DNA of 64,000 nt, taken from the NCBI RefSeq assembly GCF_029688735.1, contig NZ_JARULD010000004.1, positions 186,001-250,000 on the forward strand, in the 5' to 3' direction. Numbering within the stretch: position 1 is the first letter of the stretch; each line of letters opens with the position of its first letter. The translations under genes were made by a program, and so were the position numbers. Under the pieces are notes generated by a model. The model did no database searches, had not been told where the DNA came from, and worked only from the letters and a program-made list of their open reading frames with translations. Source of the stretch: Qipengyuania flavescens. GTDB lineage: Bacteria; Pseudomonadota; Alphaproteobacteria; Sphingomonadales; Sphingomonadaceae. Below are positions 1 to 8,537 of the stretch, one piece after another.

Positions 1-241
1 CCACTTCGGCCATGGCGGCCTTGACCGTCTTGCGCACGCAAGCGCGGTCCGATGCAGTCGCGACGTTGCAGACTTCGCGAGCGGCTTGGCGAACGCGTTC
101 TTCGAGAACCTCGACATGGGCCGCCTGCGACAGGTCGAGATCGTTGTAATCGACCGCGACTTCGGCGTTCTGCGGGGCGGCGAGGGCCGGCGAGGTAAGG
201 CTGATGGCCGCAACGGCGGCGGTAAGGATCATGCGACGCAT
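1..241 (-). CDS. UrcA-family secreted protein (partial, 3' end outside window)
   Basis: The gene reads leftwards off the window edge, so only its first 80 codons are visible. Residues 1-22 form a Sec signal peptide (two Arg, a hydrophobic core, then ALAA). The mature part has an acidic DYNDLDL stretch followed by a helix ending in AAREVC, and a second Cys ten residues later (C58, C68). This matches the UrcA family, small periplasmic proteins of unknown function that are common in sphingomonads and caulobacters. I start at 241 because GGAG lies six bases upstream; an in-frame ATG at 253 lies before that site. Confidence 0.8.
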   Translation of the reverse strand, partial: MRRMILTAAVAAISLTSPALAAPQNAEVAVDYNDLDLSQAAHVEVLEERVRQAAREVCNVATASDRACVRKTVKAAMAEV

Positions 242-719
242 AACTATCTCCATTCGGTGAAAGGTGTGTCGCCTTTATTGTAAGCACCCTGATTGTGTTA
301 TGCTGCGATTGTGCAGCGCAGCGCGGCATGCTGCAATTGCGAAGTGGGCACGGGTGGCTGCTTTTTGTGCAAGAGGCGCTTCGAGACGCGGCGCGGACAC
401 GGGGGAGGGGAGGGGAGAGGTTGTGTCGGCGGCCGCGTCTCTACTCGCTGCCATATCGCCTTGCCGTAGCGGCGGGCGGAGTTCGCCAGGCCGTGTCGGC
501 AAGGAAGGCCAGTCCGGGCGGGCGCATAGGGGAGCGCGGGCCCGGCTGTTCCTGCTCCGGATCAGCGCCTGGAGTAACGCGTTTTTCCGAATACAAGGCT
601 GTAATAATATTTCAGTCGTGCGAACGAAAGTGAGAAAACGGCGATGAGCGTTGCGTTTTCCGCAAGTGCGAACGTCCGCCTCACTGGACTTGCTGAAACA
701 CGGCCTCTAACCGCCGCAC
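242..719. other. Intergenic region between divergent UrcA gene and guaA
   Basis: About 480 bases without a convincing gene. Overlapping reading frames here encode Arg/Ala/Gly-rich translations with no domain and no ribosome-binding site. The only AT-rich patch, about 583-622 with a TAATAT hexamer, is the likeliest place for a guaA promoter, but no good -35 box accompanies it. I see no purine riboswitch fold. Confidence 0.4.
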
Positions 720-2294
720 ATGGACGACGCGCACCTTCCCGATTCCATCCTCATCGTCGACTTCGGCAGCCAGGTTACCCAGCTGATCGCACGCCGCGTG
801 CGCGAGGCAGGGGTCTATTCCGAAATCGCGCCTTTCACTCAGGCGGAAGAAGCATTCCACCGCCTCAAGCCGAAGGGTATCATCTTGTCGGGTTCGCCCG
901 CCGGTGTGCCCGACGAAGGCAGCCCGCGAGCGCCGGAGCCGCTGTTCGAGGCAGGCATCCCGATCCTCGGCATATGTTACGGCCAGCAGGTGATGAGCCA
1001 CCAGCTCGGTGGCGAGGTCCGGCCCGGTCACGAGACCGGTGAAGGCGGTGAATTCGGCCGCGCCTTCCTGACCGTCACCAAACAGTGCGCCCTGTTCGAC
1101 GGCCTCTGGAAGGAAGGCGAGCGCCACCAGGTGTGGATGAGCCACGGCGACAAGGTCACCAAATTTGCGCCCGGTTTCGAGATCGTCGCGATTTCCGACG
1201 GCGCGCCCTTCGCGGTGATCGCCGATGAAAAACGCAAATTCTACGGCACGCAGTTCCACCCGGAGGTTGTCCACACGCCTGACGGCGGCAAGCTGATTGC
1301 CAATTTCGTTCGCCATGTCTGCGGCCTCGCCGGAGACTGGACGATGGCCGCCTATCGAGAGACAAAGGTGCGCGAAATCCGCGAGCAAGTGGGTGACGGC
1401 AAGGTCATCTGCGGACTTTCGGGCGGGGTCGACAGCTCGGTCGCCGCGATCCTCATCCACGAGGCGATCGGCGAGCAGCTGACCTGCGTCTTCGTCGACC
1501 ACGGCCTGCTACGTCTCAACGAGCGTGAGCAGGTCGAAACCATGTTCCGCGACCATTACAACATCCCGCTGGTGGTGGTAGATGCCGAGGACATGTTCAT
1601 GGCTGGCCTCGCCGGAACGACCGACCCCGAAGCGAAGCGCAAGTTCATCGGCAAGACCTTCATCGACGTGTTCGAGGCCGAAGCGAAGAAGGTCGGCGGC
1701 GCGGATTTTCTCGCGCAGGGCACGCTCTATCCGGACGTTATCGAAAGCGTCAGCTTCACCGGTGGGCCGAGCGTCACGATCAAGAGCCACCACAATGTCG
1801 GCGGCCTGCCCGAACGCATGAACATGCAGCTGGTCGAGCCGCTGCGCGAACTGTTCAAGGACGAGGTCCGCGAACTCGGCCGCGAGTTGGGTCTGCCCGA
1901 CATGTTCGTCGGCCGCCATCCCTTCCCGGGTCCGGGCCTTGCCATTCGCATCCCGGGCGAGGTCACGAAAGAACGCTGCGATATCCTGCGCAAGGCCGAT
2001 GCGATCTATCTCGACGAGATTCGCAAGGCGGGGCTCTACGATGCGATCTGGCAGGCCTTCGCCGTGCTGCTGCCGGTCAAGACCGTCGGCGTGATGGGCG
2101 ATTACCGCACCTACGACAGCGTCTGCGGCCTGCGCGCAGTGACCAGCACCGACGGCATGACCGCCGATGTCTATCCCTTGGACGCCAGCTTCCTCACCGG
2201 GGTCGCAACGCGCATCGTCAACGAGGTGCAGGGCATCAACCGCGTCGTGTACGACTACACCAGCAAACCGCCCGGCACGATCGAGTGGGAGTGA
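720..2294 (+). CDS. guaA: GMP synthase (glutamine-hydrolysing)
   Basis: Cytosolic enzyme converting XMP, ATP and glutamine to GMP, the last step of guanine nucleotide synthesis. At 524 aa it has the usual length. The N-terminal class I glutamine amidotransferase has the nucleophile Cys86 in GICYGQQ and its His in TQFHPEV. The ATP pyrophosphatase P-loop is SGGVDSSV at about 234, and the C-terminal dimerisation domain ends in the typical PPGTIEWE. No strong Shine-Dalgarno precedes the ATG, but the sequence aligns with the family from the first residues ([13 protein letters not shown]). It stands alone, with a secreted-protein gene 80 bp downstream. Confidence 0.98.
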   Translation: MDDAHLPDSILIVDFGSQVTQLIARRVREAGVYSEIAPFTQAEEAFHRLKPKGIILSGSPAGVPDEGSPRAPEPLFEAGIPILGICYGQQVMSHQLGGEVRPGHETGEGGEFGRAFLTVTKQCALFDGLWKEGERHQVWMSHGDKVTKFAPGFEIVAISDGAPFAVIADEKRKFYGTQFHPEVVHTPDGGKLIANFVRHVCGLAGDWTMAAYRETKVREIREQVGDGKVICGLSGGVDSSVAAILIHEAIGEQLTCVFVDHGLLRLNEREQVETMFRDHYNIPLVVVDAEDMFMAGLAGTTDPEAKRKFIGKTFIDVFEAEAKKVGGADFLAQGTLYPDVIESVSFTGGPSVTIKSHHNVGGLPERMNMQLVEPLRELFKDEVRELGRELGLPDMFVGRHPFPGPGLAIRIPGEVTKERCDILRKADAIYLDEIRKAGLYDAIWQAFAVLLPVKTVGVMGDYRTYDSVCGLRAVTSTDGMTADVYPLDASFLTGVATRIVNEVQGINRVVYDYTSKPPGTIEWE

Positions 2295-2373
2295 GCTGAT
2301 CCGAGAGGGCTGCATACGGAACGTCGCGAAGATCTCCCCGTTGCCTAGATGCACCTTTCCTGGGAGATCAGAT

Positions 2374-2820
2374 ATGAAGTCCATCGCCGCGACCCTTGCT
2401 GCCATCTCCGCGCTCGCCCTGGGCGGGTGCGAAACGGTTCAGCAGACCTACACAGAGGCGATCTCGTCGACCTACGAAGCAGAGTTGCGCGGAGCAAACG
2501 AGGTGCACGCCGGCGACCCGGACGGATCGGGTACGGCGGAAATCAGCTTCGCCGACGAGTTGACGCGGGTTTGCTGGGATCTCAACGATCTTAGCGGGCT
2601 GGGTCCCATCACCGGCGCCCATATCCACCGCGGTGCCGCAGGCGTCGACGGGCCGGTCGTCCTGCCGCTCAAGCAGGCCACCGAGGGCGGCTGGCGCGGC
2701 TGCAGCAGTGACACGTCGTGGGTCCAACGCGCCTTCGACGAAGGCCTGTCGAACTATTACGTCAATGTCCACACGGCGGAATATCCCAAGGGCGCGATCC
2801 GCGGACAATTGCGCCAGTAA
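2374..2820 (+). CDS. CHRD-domain lipoprotein
   Basis: A 148-residue exported protein. The signal peptide ends in a lipobox-like ALGGC, so Cys18 is probably lipidated. Residues 35-147 are a CHRD domain, the beta-rich module first described in chordin: EAELRGANEV near the start, GAHIHRGAAGVDGP in the middle, NVHTAEYPKGAIRGQL at the end. The function of bacterial CHRD proteins is unknown. Two Cys in the mature part could form a disulfide. The ATG at 2374 has GGGAG seven bases upstream; a longer in-frame reading from 2167 overlaps guaA and is not needed. Confidence 0.85.
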   Translation: MKSIAATLAAISALALGGCETVQQTYTEAISSTYEAELRGANEVHAGDPDGSGTAEISFADELTRVCWDLNDLSGLGPITGAHIHRGAAGVDGPVVLPLKQATEGGWRGCSSDTSWVQRAFDEGLSNYYVNVHTAEYPKGAIRGQLRQ

Positions 2821-2835
2821 GGGCAGCAGTCCCGG

Positions 2836-3552
2836 TTGAACGGCCAACTTCCCCTCGGCCCCGGTCCACGTAGCGAGACGCTGCGCCGCCTGCACGCGCT
2901 GCTGGTCCAGCGCTTCGGACGGATCGAGCGCGCGGCAGCGGAATGGCGCGAGCCGGAGTGGGTGCTGGTCCAGGGCGTGATCGGCGCGCGGACGAAGTCG
3001 GAGGTGTCGAACGAAGCCACCGATCGGATGCTGAAGCGGTGGGGTAGCTGGGAAGCCGTGGCTGCGACGCCGCTGGCCGATTTGCAGGCCGAACTCGCTA
3101 CGCAAACCTATCCCAACATTGCCGCCGAGCGGCTCAAGGCCAGCCTGTCGGCGCTGATCGAACGGCGCGGCGCGGTGGACCTCGCTCACCTCGCCGACAT
3201 GGAAACCGAGGCCGCGATGCGCTGGCTCGAACAGCTTCCCGGCATCGGCCGCAAGATCGCGGCGGGCGTGATGAATGCCAGCACGCTGGACCGGCGCGAG
3301 ATCGTCCTCGACAGCCATCACACACGCATCCTGCAGCGCATGGGGCTGGTGCCACCCAAGGCGAGCACCGACCGCGCCTTCGCGGCGATCATGCCGGTCA
3401 TGCCGGAGGAATGGTCCGCCGCCGATTACGACGAACATCATCTGCTGATGAAGAAGCTCGGCCAGACTTGGTGCCGCCCTTCATCACCAGATTGCGCGAC
3501 GTGCCCTGCGCAGGCCCTGTGCGAGACGGGCCGGGCACAGATGAACGCGTGA
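2836..3552 (+). CDS. HhH-GPD [4Fe-4S] DNA glycosylase/AP lyase, divergent endonuclease III type
   Basis: Predicted base-excision repair enzyme of 238 aa. It has the helix-hairpin-helix LPGIGRK with the catalytic Lys140, the catalytic Asp159 in VLDSHHTR, and a C-terminal C-x6-C-x2-C-x5-C loop for a [4Fe-4S] cluster. Both catalytic residues of bifunctional glycosylases are therefore present, but the N-terminal half is unlike classical Nth. It starts with TTG at 2836; AAGGG lies about 12 bases upstream, a long spacing, so the start is less certain. It leads a same-strand run with an Nramp-like transporter and a true nth gene. Confidence 0.85.
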   Translation: MNGQLPLGPGPRSETLRRLHALLVQRFGRIERAAAEWREPEWVLVQGVIGARTKSEVSNEATDRMLKRWGSWEAVAATPLADLQAELATQTYPNIAAERLKASLSALIERRGAVDLAHLADMETEAAMRWLEQLPGIGRKIAAGVMNASTLDRREIVLDSHHTRILQRMGLVPPKASTDRAFAAIMPVMPEEWSAADYDEHHLLMKKLGQTWCRPSSPDCATCPAQALCETGRAQMNA

Positions 3553-3598
3553 GCGCGGCCATTGCGCCGGCCGCACCCGCGCGGCACAAACGGCAGCC

Positions 3599-4903
3599 AT
3601 GACAAGGCTCGGATCGATCCTCCTGTGGTCCGCCATTGCTGCGGCCTTCATTGGGCCGGGGACGGTCACTGCTGCGGCAAGCGCGGGTGCCGGGCCGGGC
3701 ATGGCGGTGCTGTGGGCGATCGTTTTTTCGGGCGTAGCGACATTCACCTTGCAGGAATTCGCGGGACGGCTGGCGATCGCGACCGGTGGCGACCTCGCAG
3801 CGGTGCTGCGACGCCGATATTCGCATGGCGCTGCCCGCCTCCTTGTCCTGGTGTTGGTGGCGGGTGCGGTGCTGCTCGGCTGTGCGGCCTATGAGGCGGG
3901 GAATATCCTCGGCGGGGTGGCAGGCGCGATGCTCGCCATCGATCTGCCACGCGGCGTGCTGACGCTGGCGCTGGCGATTGCGGCGGTCGCGCTGCTCCTT
4001 TTGGGCTCGCCGCAACGGATCGCGCAAGCGATGGCGATATTCGTAGCCCTGATGGGGGCGGGCTTCCTGCTGGTCGCCGCGAGCCTTGCGCCGACTGTGT
4101 CTTCTGTCGCTAGCGGGATCGTACCCGATGTCTCGCTCCTCGGAGAAGACGTTGCGCTCCTCACCATCCTCGCCCTCGTCGGGACGACGGTCGTGCCTTA
4201 CAATCTCTTTCTCGGCTCGGCGCTGGCGCGGGGGCAGACGGTGGGGCAGATGCGGCTCGGTCTTGCCATCGCGGTCGGGCTGGGCGCGCTGATTACGGCG
4301 GCGATCCTCGTAGTCGGCACCGCGCTCGACGGCGAATTCTCTTTCGAAGCGCTCGCCGATACGCTGGCAGGACAGCTGGGTGAGTGGGCCCGCACCGGGC
4401 TCGCGCTGGGTCTGCTTGCCGCCGGATTGTCCTCCGCGGTCACCGCTCCGCTCGCCGCCGCGCTGACCGCACGCGGTTTGTTCGGGAATATCGACGATCC
4501 ACGCTGGGCGGCGCAGGGCTGGCGCTTCCGCAGTGTGTGGGCAGCGGTGATCCTGATCGGCGCGGGCTTCGGGCTGGCCGATGTAAGGCCCGGGCCGGCC
4601 ATCCTTGCAGCGCAGGCGTTCAACGGAGCGCTGCTGCCATTGGTCGCACTGTTCCTGCTGGCTGCTATGAACGATCCGGGACTGCAGCGCGGCGCGGCGA
4701 ATGGCCCGCTCGCCAACGCAGTCGGTCTGTTCGTGGTGGGCATAGCCTGTATGCTCGGGCTGGTGGCGCTTGCCCGTGTGTTCGCTTCGCTGAGCGGGGC
4801 AGAATTGCCCGACCCGGCGATCCTGCTGCTGGTGACGGGGACAATCGGTCTGCTGCTCGGCTTCGGCGCCATTGCCCTTCGTCCAACACGCACAGCGACA
4901 TGA
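3599..4903 (+). CDS. Nramp-family metal transporter, non-canonical metal site
   Basis: Inner-membrane protein of 434 aa with about eleven hydrophobic segments and the overall Nramp pattern. In classical Nramp the metal is held by DPGN in TM1 and MPH in TM6. Here those positions read GPGT (19-22) and VPYN (199-202), so the metal-binding Asp, Asn and Met are all absent. Such motifs occur in Nramp-related branches, some of which carry Mg2+ or Al3+ and others of unknown substrate. The family assignment is secure but Mn2+/Fe2+ transport should not be assumed. The stop codon overlaps the nth start (ATGA), so the two are translationally coupled. Confidence 0.8.
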   Translation: MTRLGSILLWSAIAAAFIGPGTVTAAASAGAGPGMAVLWAIVFSGVATFTLQEFAGRLAIATGGDLAAVLRRRYSHGAARLLVLVLVAGAVLLGCAAYEAGNILGGVAGAMLAIDLPRGVLTLALAIAAVALLLLGSPQRIAQAMAIFVALMGAGFLLVAASLAPTVSSVASGIVPDVSLLGEDVALLTILALVGTTVVPYNLFLGSALARGQTVGQMRLGLAIAVGLGALITAAILVVGTALDGEFSFEALADTLAGQLGEWARTGLALGLLAAGLSSAVTAPLAAALTARGLFGNIDDPRWAAQGWRFRSVWAAVILIGAGFGLADVRPGPAILAAQAFNGALLPLVALFLLAAMNDPGLQRGAANGPLANAVGLFVVGIACMLGLVALARVFASLSGAELPDPAILLLVTGTIGLLLGFGAIALRPTRTAT

Positions 4904-5556
4904 GCACATTACTCGACATGTCCGATGTGGAGACGGTCTACGAGCGGCTGCGCGAGGCGATGCCCGGACGCACGCCGGGCGCGAAAGGCCCCAAGGGCCA
5001 GCCCGACGCCTTCCGTTCCTGCGTGTCCTGCATGCTGTCCGCGCAATCGCTCGATCGCAATACGGCGAAGGCGGCGCGGCAGCTGTTTGCGTTGGCGCGA
5101 ACGCCGGAAGAGATGCTCGCGCTGGACGAGCGCGACATCGCCGATGCGATCCGGCCCTGCGGTCTTTACAACATGAAAGCGCGCAACATCCGGGCATTCT
5201 GCAGCGCCTTGCTGGTGAAGCATCACGGCAAGGTACCCGACACGCGCGAAGCGCTGATGGCCCTGCCCGGCATCGGTCGCAAATGTGCCGACATCGTGCT
5301 CAGTTTCACCTTCGGGAAAAACGTAATTGCGGTCGACACCCATGTGCACCGCGTGTGCAACCGGATCGGCCTGACCGATGCGAAGACGGCAGACAAGACC
5401 GCAGCCCAGCTGGAGCAGCGTTCACCCGAGTGGGCACTGCCTAACGGGCATTTCTGGCTGATCCAGTTCGGCAAGCGCGTGTGCACCGCCCGCGCGCCGA
5501 AATGTGAGACTTGCCCGGTCTCGGACCTGTGCCTCTATTACGCGGCTACCAGCTGA
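4900..5556 (+). CDS. nth: Endonuclease III (DNA glycosylase/AP lyase)
   Basis: Classical endonuclease III of 218 aa, removing oxidised pyrimidines and cutting at abasic sites. The helix-hairpin-helix ALPGIGRK carries the catalytic Lys128, and VDTHVHR the catalytic Asp146. The [4Fe-4S] loop C-x6-C-x2-C-x5-C is near the C terminus. The ATG at 4900 overlaps the stop of the transporter gene by four bases; a second in-frame ATG at 4918 is possible. The 3' end overlaps the convergent DUF924 gene by 11 bp. Confidence 0.96.
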   Translation: MSTLLDMSDVETVYERLREAMPGRTPGAKGPKGQPDAFRSCVSCMLSAQSLDRNTAKAARQLFALARTPEEMLALDERDIADAIRPCGLYNMKARNIRAFCSALLVKHHGKVPDTREALMALPGIGRKCADIVLSFTFGKNVIAVDTHVHRVCNRIGLTDAKTADKTAAQLEQRSPEWALPNGHFWLIQFGKRVCTARAPKCETCPVSDLCLYYAATS

Positions 5557-6097
5557 AGCCGTCAGCGATCGCTTCTTTCTCGGCCTCGCTGCTTTCGCGG
5601 CAGAGTATCTCGTTGCGGTGTGGGAAACGACCGAAGCGCGCGATCATCTCGCGATGCGATCGGGCGAACTCAAGCGAACCTGGGGCGTGACGGGCGAACA
5701 GTTCGACCGACAAGTCCTGATCGCGGAGTTGCTCACTGTGCATCAGCGGCATGAGTGCGAATTGGCGCTCGTCCTCGGTATAGTCTGCAAGCCAGCCGAG
5801 CTCTATCACGCCGTGGGTTATCGCCCGGGCCTGCGGATCATGCGCAAAGGCCTGTGCCGTATCGCGGTGGATGTTGCGCGGAATCTGGTCGAACAGCATG
5901 ATCGCCGCGAGCGCTATTTGTGGATCGGCGAGAAACTCACCCGGTGCTCGCGTCGCCTGCCGCTCCAGCTCTTCGCCAAAACGGTCTTCGAGCATTGCGT
6001 CGATGGCATCGGTCGGCGCAAACCAGTCCACGCTGCCGAGCGTGTGGAACCACACATGTAATATGTTGCGCGCCCACGGCTGCGCCGGTGCAGTCAT
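5546..6097 (-). CDS. DUF924 family protein
   Basis: Soluble, helical protein of 183 aa. It has the family's features: an N-terminal VWF segment, the central block MLFDQIPRN, and a C-terminal RFGRFPHRNEILCRESSEAE. DUF924 proteins resemble TPR-like helical bundles and have no established activity. The gene is convergent with nth, and a small secreted-protein gene lies 13 bp upstream on the same strand, so the two may be cotranscribed. Confidence 0.9.
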   Translation of the reverse strand: MTAPAQPWARNILHVWFHTLGSVDWFAPTDAIDAMLEDRFGEELERQATRAPGEFLADPQIALAAIMLFDQIPRNIHRDTAQAFAHDPQARAITHGVIELGWLADYTEDERQFALMPLMHSEQLRDQDLSVELFARHAPGSLEFARSHREMIARFGRFPHRNEILCRESSEAEKEAIADGFSW

Positions 6098-6110
6098 GGG
6101 TCGGGCTGCC

Positions 6111-6530
6111 TCAGCCCTCGGCGTCTTCCGGCAGGCGGTAGGGGATAAAATCGTCGAGGAAGATTACGCCCGACAGGAACCCGCCGAAACGTTCGACCGT
6201 GGTGATCTGGTCGGTCCGGCACAGGCTGGAGCCGTCGAACTTCCGGATGACCATGATGTCGTCCGAATCGATCGATTCCGGCGTGCGAGTGTAGTTCACC
6301 CAGATCGTGCGGCCTTCTTTGTAGACCAATGCCGTGTCGTCGATCTGCGTCAGATTGCGACTGCCGATGGTGCGGATGCAGCGCTCCGGCTCGCCGGCGA
6401 CGCGGCCATCCAGCATCTTGGCGAGCTTGGCTTCACCCCTGGTCAGTTCGCGGTCGGCATAGTCTTGGGCGGTTGCGGGCGCGGCCAGCATGGTGAGGGC
6501 GGCGGTGGCTGCAAGGATTGGCTTCAACAT
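6111..6530 (-). CDS. Secreted protein of unknown function
   Basis: A 139-residue protein with a clear Sec signal peptide (cleavage after APATAQ, about residue 22). The mature domain has two Cys that could pair and a motif ERCIRTIGSRNLTQIDDTALVY, followed by beta-strand-like segments. I recall similar small secreted proteins in other sphingomonads but know no function. It reads toward the DUF924 gene 13 bp away. AAGGAG lies about nine bases before the ATG. Confidence 0.75.
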   Translation of the reverse strand: MLKPILAATAALTMLAAPATAQDYADRELTRGEAKLAKMLDGRVAGEPERCIRTIGSRNLTQIDDTALVYKEGRTIWVNYTRTPESIDSDDIMVIRKFDGSSLCRTDQITTVERFGGFLSGVIFLDDFIPYRLPEDAEG

Positions 6531-6607
6531 GGCGAGTCTCCTTCAGAGGCGCGATATATACGGGCCAACGCCTGAACGGGCGATGAGTTCTGGCCAATGT
6601 GCGGACC

Positions 6608-8029
6608 CTATGCCGTTCCGCCCACGGTGAGGCCGTCGATCAGCAGCGTCGGTTGGCCCACGCCGGCGGGTACGCCCTGGCCGCCCTTGCCGCACATGCC
6701 GATGCCTTCATCCAACGTCATGTCGTCGCCGATGCCGGTCACGCGGGTCAGCACGCTGGGCCCGTCGCCGATCAGCGTCGCGCCCTTGATCGGGGCGACG
6801 ATCTTTCCCTTCTCGACCTTGTAGGCCTCGGTACAGGCGAAAACGAACTTGCCGGAGACGATGTCGACCTGGCCGCCGCCGAAGCTGGTGGCGTAGATTC
6901 CGTCGTCGACCCGGCTCAGCAATTCTGCGGGATCGTCCTCGCCGCTCTGCATGAAGGTGTTGGTCATGCGCGGCATCGGGGCGTGCTGGTAACTTTCGCG
7001 GCGGCCGTTGCCGGTCGGCTCGACGCCCATCAGCCGCGCGTTGAGGCGGTCCTGCATGTAACCCTTGAGGATGCCGTCCTCGATCAGCACGGTCTCGCGC
7101 GTCGGCGTGCCTTCGTCGTCGATAGTGAGCGAGCCGCGCCGTTCCGCGATGCTGCCGTCGTCGATCACGGTGACGCCCGGCGCGGCGACACGCTCGCCGA
7201 TCCGGCCGGAAAAGGCGCTGGTGCCCTTGCGGTTGAAGTCTCCCTCCAGCCCGTGGCCGACCGCTTCGTGCAGCAGGATGCCGGGCCAGCCGGGGCCGAG
7301 CAGAACGGTGGTTTCGCCCGCCGGCGCCTCGACGCTGTCGAGATTGACCAGCGCCTGCCGCACTGCGTCGTCCACCGCGCGCATCCACTGGCCTTCATCG
7401 AACAGCCGGTCGTAGAGATAGCGGCCGCCGAAGCCGAAATTGCCGGTCTCGCGCCGCCCGTTCTGCTCGGTGACGACCGATACGTTGAGGCGCACCAGCG
7501 GACGGATGTCGCGCGCGGTGAAGCCGTCGGCGCGGATGATGTCGATGGCGCTCCAGCTCGCCGACATGCCCACGCTGACCTGCGCCACGCGCGGGTCCTT
7601 GGCGCGGGCGACCGAGTCGATCTTTTCCAGCAGCGCGACCTTTTCCGCAAACGGCACGAGGTCGAGCGGGCTGGCATCGGTATAGAGATGGCGATTGGTG
7701 CGCTCGGGCGGGGCGGCATGGGGCGCTTTGGTGGCGTCGAGCAATTGCAGCGTCTCGCCTGCGCGCGAGATCGCCGCGGCGCTGATTTCGTTGGCATGGG
7801 CGAAGCCGGTCGTTTCGCCCGAAACACCGCGCAGGCCGAAGCCCGAATCGCGCGAATAATCCGCCGTCTTCAACCTGCCGTCGTCGAAAGCGAAGGTCTC
7901 CGACGCCATGAACTGCAGGTAGAGCTCGCCATCGTCGCAGGGCTGGAGCAGGCGCGCGGTCAGGGCCTGCGCATCCTGCGGATCGATCTGGTTGTAGAGC
8001 AGGGCGTGCGGATCGTTGGGGTCGGTCAT
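6608..8029 (-). CDS. tldD: Metalloprotease TldD
   Basis: Cytosolic zinc peptidase subunit of 473 aa. With TldE/PmbA it degrades unfolded peptides and helps mature some peptide antibiotics such as microcin B17. The TldD-specific HExxxH motif is present as HEAVGH at residues 254-259, within the conserved context LLHEAVGHGLEGDFNRKGTS. The C terminus ends in the glycine-rich GIGMCGKGGQG region. I start at 8029 (MTDPND); the frame stays open to 8104 without a better ribosome site. No pmbA/tldE partner is in the window. Its possible relevance to the peptide genes at 12-13 kb is only inference. Confidence 0.93.
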   Translation of the reverse strand: MTDPNDPHALLYNQIDPQDAQALTARLLQPCDDGELYLQFMASETFAFDDGRLKTADYSRDSGFGLRGVSGETTGFAHANEISAAAISRAGETLQLLDATKAPHAAPPERTNRHLYTDASPLDLVPFAEKVALLEKIDSVARAKDPRVAQVSVGMSASWSAIDIIRADGFTARDIRPLVRLNVSVVTEQNGRRETGNFGFGGRYLYDRLFDEGQWMRAVDDAVRQALVNLDSVEAPAGETTVLLGPGWPGILLHEAVGHGLEGDFNRKGTSAFSGRIGERVAAPGVTVIDDGSIAERRGSLTIDDEGTPTRETVLIEDGILKGYMQDRLNARLMGVEPTGNGRRESYQHAPMPRMTNTFMQSGEDDPAELLSRVDDGIYATSFGGGQVDIVSGKFVFACTEAYKVEKGKIVAPIKGATLIGDGPSVLTRVTGIGDDMTLDEGIGMCGKGGQGVPAGVGQPTLLIDGLTVGGTA

Positions 8030-8081
8030 CCACCCTATGTAGGCATTCGCGTGCGCTTGCGCGAGGGGCTTGGCGGTGGCG

Positions 8082-8342
8082 TCAGCGATGCCCCGGATCG
8101 GCACCCTCGGAAATGTCCATCAGCGTCGACTGGTCTACGCCGTCCGCCGGGCCGCCTTCGAGCACGAAGCGCCGGTCGCAATAGCCGCAATCGACATAGC
8201 CGTGCTCGTCGATCTCCAGCCACACCTTCGGATGGCCGAGCGCGATCGGCTTGTACCTCTCGCCGCTGCGAATGTCGGTTGCACCGTCGCACCACACGCG
8301 GCGCGTGGTGACCTTGGACACTTCGGGAGGAGGCAGGCTCAT
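8082..8342 (-). CDS. zf-CHCC zinc-finger domain protein
   Basis: An 86-residue protein with the CHCC zinc-finger pattern: C18, H37, then C52 and C55 in VDCGYCDRRF, with the typical HPKVWLEID before it. This is the module of the mitochondrial complex I subunit NDUFS6. In alphaproteobacteria such stand-alone proteins are annotated as zinc-finger proteins, and a link to complex I is plausible but unproven here. The start at 8342 (MSLPPP) fits homologues, although no clear Shine-Dalgarno is present. A 75 bp longer form is open upstream. Confidence 0.85.
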   Translation of the reverse strand: MSLPPPEVSKVTTRRVWCDGATDIRSGERYKPIALGHPKVWLEIDEHGYVDCGYCDRRFVLEGGPADGVDQSTLMDISEGADPGHR

Positions 8343-8405
8343 GGGTTTGGGCCGATAATGGGTTTTTATGTGCGCCTCAAGCGGAAGAGTCCTAGTTTTG
8401 CGAAG

Positions 8406-8493
8406 CGGCATCCGCCGCTTCATCCTCGCTAGACGTGCAGCAGGCTGCACCCGCTGCGGGCGGGCGGTCGCCCTTGCCTCGCCTCCGGCTCGG
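8406..8493 (+). repeat. Palindromic intergenic repeat, copy 1
   Basis: About 88 bp lying between two divergent genes. An inverted copy at 30038-30126 matches nearly throughout. It contains a small palindrome CGGCATCCGCCG at its left end, a strong hairpin GTGCAGC-AG-GCTGCAC at about 8435-8450, and a G-rich block CCGCTGCGGGCGGGCGG. It resembles REP-type or other bacterial intergenic mosaic elements. Confidence 0.85.
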
Positions 8494-8537
8494 AACTTGC
8501 GCTTGATAGTGCTGGCGGGAACGGCCACTTGGCTTGC

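Noticed and set aside
264..647. Open frames of 112-127 codons upstream of guaA
   Set aside because: The translations are Arg/Ala/Gly-rich, overlap each other in several frames and have no ribosome site or domain.
242..719. Purine riboswitch upstream of guaA
   Set aside because: No three-way-junction pattern or conserved purine-aptamer core is visible.
3398..5197. A 599-codon minus-strand frame across the Nramp-like and nth genes
   Set aside because: It is antisense to well-supported genes and its translation is low-complexity, as expected from third-position GC bias.
6599..8311. A 570-codon plus-strand frame opposite tldD
   Set aside because: tldD has its full motif set on the other strand; the plus-strand translation has no recognisable domain.
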